A stretch of 45,122 nt of DNA from Clostridium sp. (GCA_023664605.1 JAMPFF010000001.1:189204-234325); one strand, 5' to 3'; numbered from the stretch's first letter, positions 32,417 through 42,321 are shown. The notes: generated from the sequence alone by a model not told the origin. Program-made: numbers and translations.

Positions 32417-34238
32417 CGCCTGTTACGGTGATTAAAATCCGATACAACTCATGTTTCCAGGCAGTCTGTAAGCGTGCGTCGGTAATGGGAATTTCTTCGA
32501 TTTTTGCAAGTTTTCCGCCGCTTAGGCGTAAACTTCCAAGCGTTCCCATCGTAAAAAGAAGTTCTTCACCTGTTTTGGCACAAACGGGCTTTTCATAGGT
32601 CATTAGGCTTAACAGTATGGAATTTTCCCGTTCTTTCCCGTTTTTTTCCGCTTGAAAAGTAAATTCATCCTTGATAACGATTTCTTTTCCCTTGATAAGA
32701 GACGCGCTCCTGCGATATGAGGAAAGTCCGGATTCGGCCGGATAGGCGCCCGCAAGTTCCATCCTGATTTCACACAGGCAGTCGGAGAGCCGCCAGTTGA
32801 CGTCAGAGGCGTGATAGCGCTCCCCGTCTTTTTGCATACAGCCGTTTATCGTGGGCAGATTGTGATAGGCAGACTGCATTGTCCAGATTTCATAACGTTC
32901 GGCGGAAAAAGTCTTTTTCGTGTAGCTTTCCACGCCGACATCAATGAAAAGAGGCCTGCCGTTTTTATATACGGTAAAACTGCCGGTATCGTTATGGTTG
33001 TGGCTGTCCGCATTGTCTCCCGCTTTGACGGCAAGACAGAGTGAGTTGTCTCTGGCGATAAAGATGCCGACGCCCGGATAATAGATATCGGGATGATTGA
33101 CACTGCCTTGTACGGAACGGGCATGTTCCCTGATAGCCCGTATGGTAAAGGCATTTTGCAGTCGGTAGTAGAGATTGTTTTCCGCAGGCAGCAAAAGCGT
33201 GTCCGGAATACCGGCAGCAAAGTCCGTGGCGGCAAAGTCTGCCATCGCCTGATTTCCCGTCCTTTGGGCAAACAGAAATTCCCTGACGCCGCAGCGTCCG
33301 GCAATCGGCGAACAATCGGCGAAGTTTACATAATATTCACCTTGAATATGTACATTTAAGATATAGGAAGCAATATTTTTGATTTTTTCATCTTCATATA
33401 AGCCGGTAAAGGCATTGTCTGTTATGGCGTTTAGGATTTCCAGCGTATTAAAAAGGCACAGCCCCGCATGGCGGTAATACTGCGCGCCCTCATCGCAGCA
33501 GCCGTCCGTATCATATTCTTTCAGGAAAAAATCTGCGCTCTTACAGGCTTTTAGAAAGACGGAATGCTGCAATGACGCGTCCGTATTTAATAAAAAGACA
33601 GATAGCAGAACGTTCTGCGTACACCAAATTGTCCAGTTATTCATAGGCTCTTTGCCTTTTCCCATCCACCAGAAATGGCGGCTGACATAGGGTTTATATA
33701 TCCGGCTTCGCAGTTCATGGCGGATCCGTTTGCCGATAAAAGGGCTGACCTGTTCCAGCCTGTCTGCCAGAAGATAATGCACAGTCGCAAGAATCGCGCC
33801 CGTTTCACAGGCAAATAAATCCAGGACGGGAGCGGAAGAGTCGGGCAGGGGAAGCTGCGGCGTGTCACGGACATAGGAATTGTGGGGAGGAAGCTGCCAT
33901 GCACTTTCTTCACAGACAGAGAAGATACCGTTGATGATATCGTCCATAAATCTGCCGTTATCTTCTATACATTCGGCAAGCACAAGCGCACACAGGGCAT
34001 GGCGTTTGGCGAAGAACTTATCTTCATAGCGGACGCGATTCCCGGTTCTGGTAAAATCCATAAAATCTGTGGCCGATATGGATGGATAGTCAAAATGCAG
34101 ATACTGTTCTCCAAGACGGATAGATTCTTTTTTCCATTCTTCGTCCAGATTGAGCCAGGCGTCTCTGTCCGTAACGGGCGGATAGGGCGTAAACGGGGAA
34201 AATGGCGCGTGATATTCTGTGGCAATCTCATGTAACAT
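32391..34238 (-). CDS. Heparinase II/III-like polysaccharide lyase
   Basis: This 615-residue protein has no signal peptide, so it should act in the cytoplasm. The N-terminal two-thirds is alpha-helical, as in the (alpha/alpha) toroid of this family (WWMGKGKEPMNNWTIWCTQN, QYYRHAGLCLFNTLEIL). The C-terminal beta-sandwich begins at the family's hallmark region DSHNHNDTGSFTVYKNGRP with LFIDVG. These enzymes cut uronic-acid glycans by beta-elimination, leaving an unsaturated uronate that the GH88 enzyme at 41130-42320 would remove. The ribosome site is GGAGG. It lies 25 bases after the YesN-type regulator gene, in the same operon. Specificity (hyaluronan, chondroitin, heparin or other) is unknown. 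Confidence 0.85.
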   Translation of the reverse strand: MLHEIATEYHAPFSPFTPYPPVTDRDAWLNLDEEWKKESIRLGEQYLHFDYPSISATDFMDFTRTGNRVRYEDKFFAKRHALCALVLAECIEDNGRFMDDIINGIFSVCEESAWQLPPHNSYVRDTPQLPLPDSSAPVLDLFACETGAILATVHYLLADRLEQVSPFIGKRIRHELRSRIYKPYVSRHFWWMGKGKEPMNNWTIWCTQNVLLSVFLLNTDASLQHSVFLKACKSADFFLKEYDTDGCCDEGAQYYRHAGLCLFNTLEILNAITDNAFTGLYEDEKIKNIASYILNVHIQGEYYVNFADCSPIAGRCGVREFLFAQRTGNQAMADFAATDFAAGIPDTLLLPAENNLYYRLQNAFTIRAIREHARSVQGSVNHPDIYYPGVGIFIARDNSLCLAVKAGDNADSHNHNDTGSFTVYKNGRPLFIDVGVESYTKKTFSAERYEIWTMQSAYHNLPTINGCMQKDGERYHASDVNWRLSDCLCEIRMELAGAYPAESGLSSYRRSASLIKGKEIVIKDEFTFQAEKNGKERENSILLSLMTYEKPVCAKTGEELLFTMGTLGSLRLSGGKLAKIEEIPITDARLQTAWKHELYRILITVTGEKAFMIIS

Positions 34239-34263
34239 GGTAGTCCTCCATTCTTTTGTAATC

Positions 34264-35511
34264 TTATTTTTCGCGGTATGACAGATTGTGATTAATATAA
34301 TCTCTGGGAGAAAGCCCTGTCACCTTTTTAAATACGCGACTAAAATAAAAGGCGCTTTCAAAGCCCAGTTTGTCGGAAATTTCATATATCTTATAATTTT
34401 CGTCCATCATCATCTTTTTGGCGGCTTCGATTTTACTTTGATTGATGTAGTCGGAAAAGCCGATATCGCTGTGCTTGGAAAAAAGCACGCTTAAATAATT
34501 GGCGCTGATGTTAAATTCCCCGGCGACTTTGTTCAAGGTAAGCTTTTCTTCAATATGCTCCTGAATATATTTTTTAACGTTGTCAACAATGGGATGTTTA
34601 TAGTCCGCATTAGAGGCCTGCGTCAGCGCCTGCTTGGCTTCCTTGTAGGAATCGGAAATCTGCATCGGCGTATGGACGGGGAAACCCAGAGCAGCATGGA
34701 TAGTCACGCTGTAATAATTAAAGAGCATGACGGCTACCTGTTCTAGTGTAGTGTTAATAATATCCTGACAAGTGTCGGCTGATGCCTCGTCCAAAAAGAA
34801 AATAATGCCGAAATGCCCGGTATTAACGGACATGATATGACACGGCGTCTGTGGCAGATATTTAGTCAATAATTCCCTTGTCATTTGTAGGCAGTTATCG
34901 TAAAGGGTCATCTGCTTATCACTTGACATATGTGTCAGTTTATCGCTTGTAATTTCGATACAGCTTACGATAAAAGCCTTACAGTGCAGATCGATATTTA
35001 GATTTTCGGCCTGTGAGGCAAGCTGCTGTTCCGATTCAAACAGATGAAAGATAAGCCGCGTATAAAACTGTTCTTTCATAAAAGAAAGATTGCTGACGGA
35101 AGTATCGGCAGTCTGTAAGGAACTTTGCAGTTCAGATACGCGTTTTAGGGCAAGGTTTAACGTATCGGTTAAAGACTCCGGTGTCACTTCCAATTTAATC
35201 AGGTAGGCCACGACCTGATAGGTAAGCGCTTCTTTTACAAAATGAAAATCTTCATAGCTGGTAAGGATAATAAATAAAGGAAGTTTTTTTCCCTCTTCAT
35301 GGCATTTGGCGGCCAGTTCCAACCCGCTCATGACGGGCATTTTGATATCCGTAATGACGATTTCCGGGGAGTGTTCCTGAATCAGTTCATAGGCGGCTGC
35401 TCCGTTGGAAGCGGTACCGACAATACTGATGTCATAATCTTCCCAGCGAATCATAGATTTGATACCTGCCTGAACCAGAGGCTCATCATCGGCTATTATC
35501 AGTTTAATCAT
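34264..35511 (-). CDS. YesN-type response regulator (receiver plus AraC DNA-binding domain)
   Basis: This 415-residue protein starts at the ATG at 35511, with GAGGA upstream. A longer frame to 35643 runs inside the kinase gene and is rejected. The receiver has D8, D9 and D55 in IVITDIKMP. A middle region of about 150 residues has no clear family. The C-terminal AraC HTH pair (about 312-410) reads LTLNKVAGEFNISANYLSVLF and ISDKLGFESAFYFSRVFKK. Its start overlaps the kinase stop by 8 bases, so the two are coupled. It probably activates the divergent sugar-uptake operon from 37621. Confidence 0.94.
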   Translation of the reverse strand: MIKLIIADDEPLVQAGIKSMIRWEDYDISIVGTASNGAAAYELIQEHSPEIVITDIKMPVMSGLELAAKCHEEGKKLPLFIILTSYEDFHFVKEALTYQVVAYLIKLEVTPESLTDTLNLALKRVSELQSSLQTADTSVSNLSFMKEQFYTRLIFHLFESEQQLASQAENLNIDLHCKAFIVSCIEITSDKLTHMSSDKQMTLYDNCLQMTRELLTKYLPQTPCHIMSVNTGHFGIIFFLDEASADTCQDIINTTLEQVAVMLFNYYSVTIHAALGFPVHTPMQISDSYKEAKQALTQASNADYKHPIVDNVKKYIQEHIEEKLTLNKVAGEFNISANYLSVLFSKHSDIGFSDYINQSKIEAAKKMMMDENYKIYEISDKLGFESAFYFSRVFKKVTGLSPRDYINHNLSYREK

Positions 35512-37348
35512 AGATTTCCTCACTCTTTCTAAACGGCAGCAGTATGGATATGGTCGTAAATTTTCCCGGTTCACTGGCGATGGAAAGACCGTACTTACTT
35601 CCAAATTCATATTGCAAGCGTTTGTGTACATTACTGATGCCAATTTCTTTAAAAAGAGACGACGCTACGGGAGTTTCCTTTTCTAACAGGGAGGCGGCCA
35701 GTTCCGGTTCCATACCGACGCCGTCGTCCGTAACGTCGATATGAATGTCCGTCTCCTCGTCCTGATAGATATGAATTAAGATATTTCCGGTTGTTCCCTT
35801 AGGCTCAATGCCGTGGAAAATAGCGTTTTCCACAAGTGGCTGTAATGTAAATTTCAGTATCTGACAGGCGCTTAACGACTCGTCTTCGATATCAATCTCA
35901 AGCGTGATGGCGCCGCCGTAACGGTACTGCTGTATAATAAAATAATCATTAATTAAAGCCAGTTCATGTTTAATGGAAACGAGGCTGGTCGTTCCCTTGG
36001 AGATGTCTTTGAGCAGACGGGAAAGGGAAGTCGTCATTTCTGCGATGCCCGGTGAATTTTGAACCGTCGCCATCCATTTGATAGAGTTGAGCGTATTATA
36101 TAGAAAATGGGGATTAATCTGGCTTTGCAGCATCCTGTATTCATAATCTTTTTTCTGGCGTTCATCTTCAACACGCTGGTTCATAAGCAGCAGGACATTT
36201 TCGGACAAATCGTTAATCGTCTTGCCGATATCGCCGAGTTCATGTTCCCATTCCGTAGACAAATCCCTGGAAAAGTCGCCCTCCTCGATACGCTTGATAC
36301 GAGATTGGAGCTGTTTTACGGGCGCATTCACTGTTCTGGATAGAAAATAGGACAGAAAAATGCCGATAACGCTGGAAGCGGCAACAACAATCAGGGCAAT
36401 GCTGAAAAGAACGCTGGAAACACTGTGGGAAAGCTGTGTCTCATCTACACACTCCGTAATATACCAGCCTTTGGTGCCAAGCGGTCTGGTAACGATGGTG
36501 AAAGTTTCCTGCGTATTCTCATCATATACGGTCTGAATCGTGGTGTCGGGGCTTAGCGCGTTGTCTGATAAATCCTTTACGACGGTAAGAGTGTCGTCAA
36601 AGGGGGATAACGCATTATCCTGAAACTGATATAAATGTTCGTCAATGCGGAAGAAAAAACGGCTGTCCGTCTCCGATAAATAGTCCTGTACCGGTTTTGT
36701 AATCACGGAAAGCGACATCTCCGTATAAATATATCCGATTTCGTCCGATTTATAAGGGTGTACAATCGGGCAGACGAAAGGTATCATGGGAATTTCCCTT
36801 GCCGTATAGAACGGATCCGTATAGATACCGGCATAGGCTTCCAATGTATTATCATGCAGCGAGGCAAAGTAGGGAAGCGAAAGAATGGCGTCCGCGGATA
36901 CGCTGACAGTGGAGTACGGCGGTTCCACAATCTGAATAATGCCGTTTCTGTTTTTACCAATGATAACCATGCGGACAAGCTGCAAAGGAAGAGCGGCGTT
37001 GGCGGTATAGTTTTCCGATACGAAGTCGCGTGCTTCCCGTCTTGTTTTATTGTCCGCCGGGTCCGATTCCAGTGCAAACTGAATGATTTTGGTGCTTGTC
37101 TGACAGGCGCGGACAAAGTTGGTGACATTGTCCACATTGGCGTCGATGGAGTCTCCCAGAAAAGAAAGCCTCGTTTCCGACGTCTGAATCAGGTTAGTCC
37201 TCAGATTATAGGAGATAAGAAAGTAGCTGACGGCGGTAATAATAATGCAGATGAAAAGAATCAGGGAAATGGTGTATAGTAAAATACGCGCGCGTATCGT
37301 TGAGAAAAATCTATGCAGTTTCATCCTAGCCGTAGCTGCCTTTTCCAT
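35504..37348 (-). CDS. YesM-type sensor histidine kinase
   Basis: This 614-residue protein has a transmembrane helix at about 20-45, an extracellular sensor of about 260 residues (a dCache-like region with ARDFVSENY and YIYTEMSLSV segments), and a second membrane helix at about 308-332. A HAMP domain follows (SRTVNAPVKQLQSRIKRIEEGDF), then a His_kinase domain with H414 in QSQINPHFLYNTLNSIKW, and an ATPase domain with LQPLVENAIFHGIEP. YesM-type kinases of Firmicutes sense extracellular oligosaccharides. The ATG at 37348 follows GGGGGAC. A second Met at 37324 is possible. It is divergent from the uptake operon, which it likely controls. Confidence 0.94.
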   Translation of the reverse strand: MEKAATARMKLHRFFSTIRARILLYTISLILFICIIITAVSYFLISYNLRTNLIQTSETRLSFLGDSIDANVDNVTNFVRACQTSTKIIQFALESDPADNKTRREARDFVSENYTANAALPLQLVRMVIIGKNRNGIIQIVEPPYSTVSVSADAILSLPYFASLHDNTLEAYAGIYTDPFYTAREIPMIPFVCPIVHPYKSDEIGYIYTEMSLSVITKPVQDYLSETDSRFFFRIDEHLYQFQDNALSPFDDTLTVVKDLSDNALSPDTTIQTVYDENTQETFTIVTRPLGTKGWYITECVDETQLSHSVSSVLFSIALIVVAASSVIGIFLSYFLSRTVNAPVKQLQSRIKRIEEGDFSRDLSTEWEHELGDIGKTINDLSENVLLLMNQRVEDERQKKDYEYRMLQSQINPHFLYNTLNSIKWMATVQNSPGIAEMTTSLSRLLKDISKGTTSLVSIKHELALINDYFIIQQYRYGGAITLEIDIEDESLSACQILKFTLQPLVENAIFHGIEPKGTTGNILIHIYQDEETDIHIDVTDDGVGMEPELAASLLEKETPVASSLFKEIGISNVHKRLQYEFGSKYGLSIASEPGKFTTISILLPFRKSEEIYD

Positions 37349-37566
37349 GGCGTCCCCCTTTTTTATTTTCCGATAAAATCATTTTACCATAAAACGTATC
37401 AGAGGAGAAAGAAATAAATAATACATCTTTTTCAAAAATAATATATGTTTTGGGAATTGAGATAAAAAAAGAGAGAAATAGTGCATAAATTGTGAATAAA
37501 ATGAGAAGAAATTCTATGGGAATGGACAAAATAAGATTATATACTGATATTGTAGTAAAATATGAA

Positions 37567-37594
37567 ATGGCAGATATCAAATGATGACTGCCAT
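37567..37594 (+). promoter_or_regulatory. Inverted repeat upstream of the binding-protein gene
   Basis: ATGGCAG (37567-37573) and CTGCCAT (37588-37594) are perfect complements, 27 bases before the start codon at 37621. It could be an operator or a leader hairpin. The remainder of 37349-37566 is very AT-rich and must hold the divergent promoters. I see no confident -35/-10 pair. Confidence 0.4.
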
Positions 37595-37620
37595 AAAAAG
37601 AAAAGGGAGGAAAATTCCAC

Positions 37621-39028
37621 ATGAAGAAAAAGTTTCTTAGTGCGCTTCTTTCTGCAGCTATGGTAGCAAGCTTGCTTGTAGGCTGCGGCTCAGAGGGGGG
37701 GAGCATCCAACAATGCTTCTAATGATGCGGCAGATACATCTGCGGCAACAACTGAAACACAGACGGAAGCACCGGCAGCAGACAATACGCAGGCAGAAGC
37801 GCCGGCGGACAACGCTGACGCAGCAGCCGAAGAGGTTACATTAAAATGGGCAATCTGGGATAAGGATACAACTCCTTACTGGCAGGCATTAAAAGATGCT
37901 TATGAAGAAGCTAATCCGAACGTAACGATTGATATGGTAGACTTAGGTTCTACTGATTATATGACGGTTCTTGCAACAGAATTATCAGGAAGCGGTTCCG
38001 AATTTGACGTTGTTACTATTAAGGATGTTCCGGGATATGCTACACTGGTTTCCAAAAATACATTAGAGCCTCTTGACAGCTATATTTCCGCAGCAGGCAT
38101 CGACCTTAGCCAGTACGGCGGCGTTGACAAACAGGTTACCGTAGACGGCAGCCTCTATGAACTTCCTTTCAGAAATGACTTCTGGGTAGTATTTTACAAC
38201 AAAGACATTTTTGATGCGGCAGGCGTTGATTATCCGACAAACGATATGACATTTGAAGAATATGACGCACTTGCAAGACAGGTAACTGACACGACATACG
38301 GTTCCCAGATTTATGGTACGCACTACCATACATGGAGAAGTGCGGTACAGTTATTTGGCGTACTCGATGGTACACACTCCATTCTTGACGGTGAATATGA
38401 TTACTTCAAACCTTATTATGAAATGGTACTCAATCAGGAAAAAGACCAGGTTTGTAGAAACTATGCTGATTTGAGCGCAGAGGGTCTCCACTACTCCGCA
38501 GCATTTTCCCAAGGTGACACAGCGATGATGAATATGGGTTCCTGGTATATTTCCACACTGATTTCCAGCCTGGCAAGCGGCGAGTATGATTCTTCACTCT
38601 GCGGCAACTGGGGTATGGTTAAATATCCTCACGCTGACGGCGTAGAACCGGGTTCCACACTTGGTACGATTACAGGTCTGTCTGTAACAAGTGTATCCGC
38701 TAACAAAGATGCTGCATTCGCTTTTGTTGAGTGGGTATCCGGCGCAGAAGGCGCAAAGGTTATGGCTGAAACAGGTAACTTCCCGGCGCTTATGAACGAT
38801 GAAGTTGCAGGTATTATCGCAGGTCTTGACGGTTTCCCGACAGATGCGGAAAGCAAAGAGGCATTAAACGTATCCAACCTGTATCTGGAAGTTCCTTATG
38901 CTGAGAACGTATCCGAAATCAACGACATTCTGGATACTTATCACAAATCCATCATGAATGGTGAGATGTCTATTGACGACGGTATCGCGAAAATGAATGA
39001 GGAAGTTGGCAAGGTATTAGGAAACTAG
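37621..39028 (+). pseudogene. CUT1 solute-binding lipoprotein with apparent +1 frameshift in a G7 run
   Basis: The ATG at 37621 (AAAGGGAGG site) encodes a lipoprotein signal with lipobox LLVGC, and this frame ends at a TAA about 34 codons later. The frame shifted by one encodes a Ser/Ala/Thr/Glu-rich linker, then EEVTLKWAIWDKDTTPYWQA and the complete binding domain to 39028. Removing one G from the run of seven at 37695-37701 joins the two frames into a normal protein of about 468 residues (GCGSEGGASNNASND across the joint). The binding domain has KTLEPL-like and GDTAMMNMGSWYIS motifs of family 1. The gene heads an operon with two permeases. It may be a sequencing error, a real mutation, or a phase-variable or slippage site. 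Confidence 0.85.
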
Positions 39029-39080
39029 GCAAGGCTAAAGGCGCGGGGCAACCCGTGGGTTAAGAAATATCAATAAGATT

Positions 39081-39109
39081 TTAAGGCTGGCGTAAAAAAC
39101 CAGCCTTAA
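39081..39109 (+). terminator. Hairpin between the binding-protein and permease genes
   Basis: TTAAGGCTGG (39081-39090) pairs perfectly with CCAGCCTTAA (39100-39109). No long T-run follows. Hairpins at this place commonly stabilise the upstream mRNA or partly stop transcription, so that binding protein is made in excess over permease. Confidence 0.75.
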
Positions 39110-39138
39110 ATATCACAAAAAAAGCAGGGGGTTATGAC

Positions 39139-40188
39139 ATGGATGAGAAGAAAGCTGCCCAGATAGAGAAACTGGAAGCGGAATCGGCTGCGCTGATGCA
39201 GAAAATCCGCGAAGAATCAAATATTAAGAAAAAACAAAAACTGATTGCTGAAAGAGAAAAAAGGCAGAGAAAATTGACTGCTATTAGAAATAACCGGATT
39301 TTGAGCCGGGAGGCAAAGCGTGATTTGGTTGCTTATTCCTTTATTGCACCAAACTTTATCGGTTTTGCCGTTTTTACACTGATTCCGATTGTATTTGCAT
39401 TTGCCCTGGCGTTTATGGATTGGGACGGCAGCAATGCGATTACCTTTGTAGGACTTGATAACTTTATGAAACTTCCGACCGATACGTTCTTCGTAGCGGC
39501 GTTAAAAAATACAATGATTTATGTTGTCGGTACAGTTCCCCTTACGATGATTGCCTCTCTGGCGCTTGCGATTGTATTAAATCAGAAAATCAGGGCAAGA
39601 GGGTTGTTCCGTACCGTGGCGTTTTTCCCGTATGTTGCTTCTTTGGTAGCGATTACAGCGGTTTGGAGTATGATTTTCCATCCGTCGAAAGGACCGATCA
39701 ACTATATTCTTTTGAATGTGTTCGGCGTGCCGCAGGAGAATCTTCCGAAGTGGTTCAGTGGAAATCTGGTTCTTGTGACGTTGATATTATTCAGCGTATG
39801 GAAATACATGGGATATTATATGGTAATTTACCTTGCCGGATTGCAGGGTATTTCGGCGGAGTTATACGAGGCGGGCAGCTTAGACGGCGCCAATACATGG
39901 CAGAAATTTCAGTACATAACATGGCCGCAGCTTCGTTCCACCACATTTTTCGTAGTCGTCATGCTGACAATCAACTGCTTTAAAGTGTATGATATCGCGG
40001 TTATGCTGGCGGGCGGCAGCGACGGTAAGCTCAGTACCTCGGCGACTGTCCTTGTTTACTACATTTATCAGAACGCATTTAACTATTGGGATTTGGGATA
40101 TTCCAGCGCGATTGCAATGGTATTGTTCCTGATAGTGCTTGTTGTTACCTTAATCCAGTTCAGATATGAAAAGAATCTGGAAGCATAA
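39139..40188 (+). CDS. Sugar ABC transporter permease, MalF/UgpA-like
   Basis: This 349-residue inner-membrane protein has six predicted helices in residues about 75-345, and the conserved EAA loop YEAGSLDGANTWQKFQYITW with PQLRST, which contacts the ATPase. Residues 1-65 form a highly charged Lys/Glu coiled coil (AAQIEKLEAESAALMQK, IKKKQKLIAEREKRQRKL) that ordinary members of this family lack. The ATG follows GGGGG. It forms the transporter with the gene at 40216-41085. No ATPase gene is present, so a shared MsmX-like ATPase is expected. Confidence 0.93.
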   Translation: MDEKKAAQIEKLEAESAALMQKIREESNIKKKQKLIAEREKRQRKLTAIRNNRILSREAKRDLVAYSFIAPNFIGFAVFTLIPIVFAFALAFMDWDGSNAITFVGLDNFMKLPTDTFFVAALKNTMIYVVGTVPLTMIASLALAIVLNQKIRARGLFRTVAFFPYVASLVAITAVWSMIFHPSKGPINYILLNVFGVPQENLPKWFSGNLVLVTLILFSVWKYMGYYMVIYLAGLQGISAELYEAGSLDGANTWQKFQYITWPQLRSTTFFVVVMLTINCFKVYDIAVMLAGGSDGKLSTSATVLVYYIYQNAFNYWDLGYSSAIAMVLFLIVLVVTLIQFRYEKNLEA

Positions 40189-40215
40189 GAAAATGCAGCA
40201 GAAAGGAGAGCCGAA

Positions 40216-41085
40216 ATGAGTGATAATATGGTAGAAAATAAAAAACTGAAATCCAAAAGCCGAAACGCTTTGATTGGTAAAATTATAGTATATGCAATAT
40301 TGTTAATAATAACGGTCGTTATGATTATTCCGTTTTTATGGATGCTGTCCGCGTCCATCAAATCGGACAGGGAAGTATTTATGATGAATCCCTTTGTATG
40401 GATTCCCGAAGTGCCTAAGTGGGATAACTATGTAAAAATCTGGACAAAGATACCGATGCTCAAATTTGTGGAGAATACGGTAATTTTGACGATAGTTGTT
40501 ACCATTTTACAGCTTCTTACTTCCAGTTTTGCGGCATATTCCTTTGCAAAATTGGAGTTTAAGCATAAAAACGCGCTTTTCCTTGCCTACATTGCAACGA
40601 TTGCAATGCCGTGGCAGGTATACATGGTGCCGCAGTTTATCATGATGCGCAGCATGGGCTTAAATGATAAGCTTTTAGCCATGATTTGTTTGCAGGCGTT
40701 CTCGGCATTCGGCGTATTTTTGATGAAGCAGTTTTATGAGGGGATTCCGAGCGAGCTTTGTGAGGCGGCGAGAATCGACGGCATGAGCGAGTATAAAATA
40801 TATGCGAAAATCATGCTTCCGCTTTCCAAACCGGCGCTTTCCACGCTTACAATCTTTACTTTCGTTAATACATGGAACGACTATTTAGGACCATTAATTT
40901 ATTTGAGGTCGGAGAATAAGAAAACCATCCAGCTTGGATTAAAGATGTTTATCGGGCAGTATTCTTCGGAATACGGACTGATTATGGCTGGCTCCGTACT
41001 TTCCCTGATTCCGGTTATTATTGTATTCCTCTGCCTGCAGAAGTATTTCGTGGAGGGTGTTGCTTCGACAGGATTGAAAGGTTAA
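40216..41085 (+). CDS. Sugar ABC transporter permease, MalG/UgpE-like
   Basis: This 289-residue protein has six transmembrane helices. Typical features are PFLWMLSASIKSDREVF near the N-terminus, MPWQVYMVPQFIMM in the middle, and the EAA loop CEAARIDGMSEYKIYAKIM with LPLSKPAL. The ending KYFVEGVASTGLKG is characteristic of MalG-type permeases. It lies 27 bases after the first permease, with GAAAGGAG before the ATG, and 44 bases before the GH88 gene. Confidence 0.95.
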   Translation: MSDNMVENKKLKSKSRNALIGKIIVYAILLIITVVMIIPFLWMLSASIKSDREVFMMNPFVWIPEVPKWDNYVKIWTKIPMLKFVENTVILTIVVTILQLLTSSFAAYSFAKLEFKHKNALFLAYIATIAMPWQVYMVPQFIMMRSMGLNDKLLAMICLQAFSAFGVFLMKQFYEGIPSELCEAARIDGMSEYKIYAKIMLPLSKPALSTLTIFTFVNTWNDYLGPLIYLRSENKKTIQLGLKMFIGQYSSEYGLIMAGSVLSLIPVIIVFLCLQKYFVEGVASTGLKG

Positions 41086-41129
41086 TAGAATACATTTTCT
41101 GGTTAAATATTGGGGAAAGAGGTATATAT

Positions 41130-42320
41130 ATGAAGATTTTATATGAGGACAGCGCGGAAATCTCCGGGCAGGAAGTGGATGCGGCGCTTAATTTTTCAAC
41201 AAAACAGGTGTTACGCAATCTGCCGGAATTTACGGATAAGTTTCAGAAAGCATATAGTGAAAACGGCTTTTATCAGCCGATAGAAAACAACTACTGGACG
41301 ACCGGTTTCTGGACGGGAGAAATCTGGCTTGCCTATGAGTACGCGCTGAAAAAGAACCGCGCGGACGACGCGGCGGCGCTTAAAACGGCGGCGCAGGTGC
41401 AGGTGGAGAGTTTTCTGCATAGAATCGATAATAAAATAGAGGTAGACCATCACGACATGGGATTTTTGTATTCCCCGTCCTGCGTGGCGGCGTATAAGCT
41501 GACCGGCAGCGAAAAGGGCAGGGAAGCGGCGATAAAGGCGGCGGACCAGTTGATTACAAGATACCATCCGGTCGGAGAGTTTATTCAGGCATGGGGACCT
41601 ATGGACGCGCCGGAAAATTACCGTTTAATTATTGACTGTTTGTTAAATCTTCCTTTATTATATTGGGCGTCGGAAGAAACGGGCGATAGCAAATACCGTG
41701 ATATCGCGGAGAAGCATATCCATACGGCGGTTAAAAATGTGATTCGGGAAGATTATTCCACATGGCATACGTTTTTCTTTGACATGAAAACGGGCGCGCC
41801 CGACCACGGCGCAACCTGTCAGGGCTACCGCGACGGTTCCGCCTGGGCAAGGGGGCAGGCATGGGGAGTCTATGGCTGCGCGCTCGCCTATAAGTATACG
41901 GGGCGGAAAGAATATATTGATATCTTCAAAAACGTAACGCAGTATTTCTTAGAGCATCTGCCGAAAGATATGATACCTTTCTGGGATTTGGAATTTACGG
42001 ACGGCGACGACCAGCCGCGGGATTCCTCCTCGGCGTCTATCGCGGCGTGCGGTATGTTGGAGATGATTAAGTCATTAGATGAAAAAGAGGCGGCGGTTTA
42101 TGCAAAATACGCGAAACAGCTTATGAAGTCTCTTTATGATAATTATGCGGTAAAAGATTTTGCGACGTCCAACGGGCTTGTGCTGCACAGCACATATTCC
42201 AATCATTCGCCTTATAACACCTGTAATCATTACGGCGTGGACGAGTGCAACTCGTGGGGAGACTACTTCTATATGGAGGCGCTGACGAGGCTTAGCGGGG
42301 ATTGGGAACTGTATTGGTAA
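41130..42320 (+). CDS. GH88 unsaturated glucuronyl hydrolase
   Basis: This 396-residue (alpha/alpha)6-barrel enzyme has no signal peptide. It has the two aspartates essential in the Bacillus GL1 enzyme: D109 in DHHDMGFLYSPS and D169 in LIIDCLLNLPLLYWAS. Other family marks are YWTTGFWTGEIWLAYE, DGSAWARGQAWGVYG and DSSSASIAACGMLEM. It removes the unsaturated uronate that a polysaccharide lyase leaves on oligosaccharide ends, matching the lyase at 32391-34238. With the transporter upstream, this indicates uptake and intracellular breakdown of glycosaminoglycan-like fragments. The ATG follows AAAGAGG. Confidence 0.93.
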   Translation: MKILYEDSAEISGQEVDAALNFSTKQVLRNLPEFTDKFQKAYSENGFYQPIENNYWTTGFWTGEIWLAYEYALKKNRADDAAALKTAAQVQVESFLHRIDNKIEVDHHDMGFLYSPSCVAAYKLTGSEKGREAAIKAADQLITRYHPVGEFIQAWGPMDAPENYRLIIDCLLNLPLLYWASEETGDSKYRDIAEKHIHTAVKNVIREDYSTWHTFFFDMKTGAPDHGATCQGYRDGSAWARGQAWGVYGCALAYKYTGRKEYIDIFKNVTQYFLEHLPKDMIPFWDLEFTDGDDQPRDSSSASIAACGMLEMIKSLDEKEAAVYAKYAKQLMKSLYDNYAVKDFATSNGLVLHSTYSNHSPYNTCNHYGVDECNSWGDYFYMEALTRLSGDWELYW

Positions 42321-42321
42321 A

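Noticed and set aside
35512-35643. Longer N-terminus for the YesN-type regulator
   Set aside because: It would lie inside the kinase gene, lacks a ribosome site, and precedes a standard receiver-domain start at 35511.
37934-39028. Shorter solute-binding gene starting at ATG 37934
   Set aside because: There is no ribosome site or signal peptide, and the conserved N-terminal part of the binding domain lies upstream in the same frame. The true start is 37621, with a frameshift.
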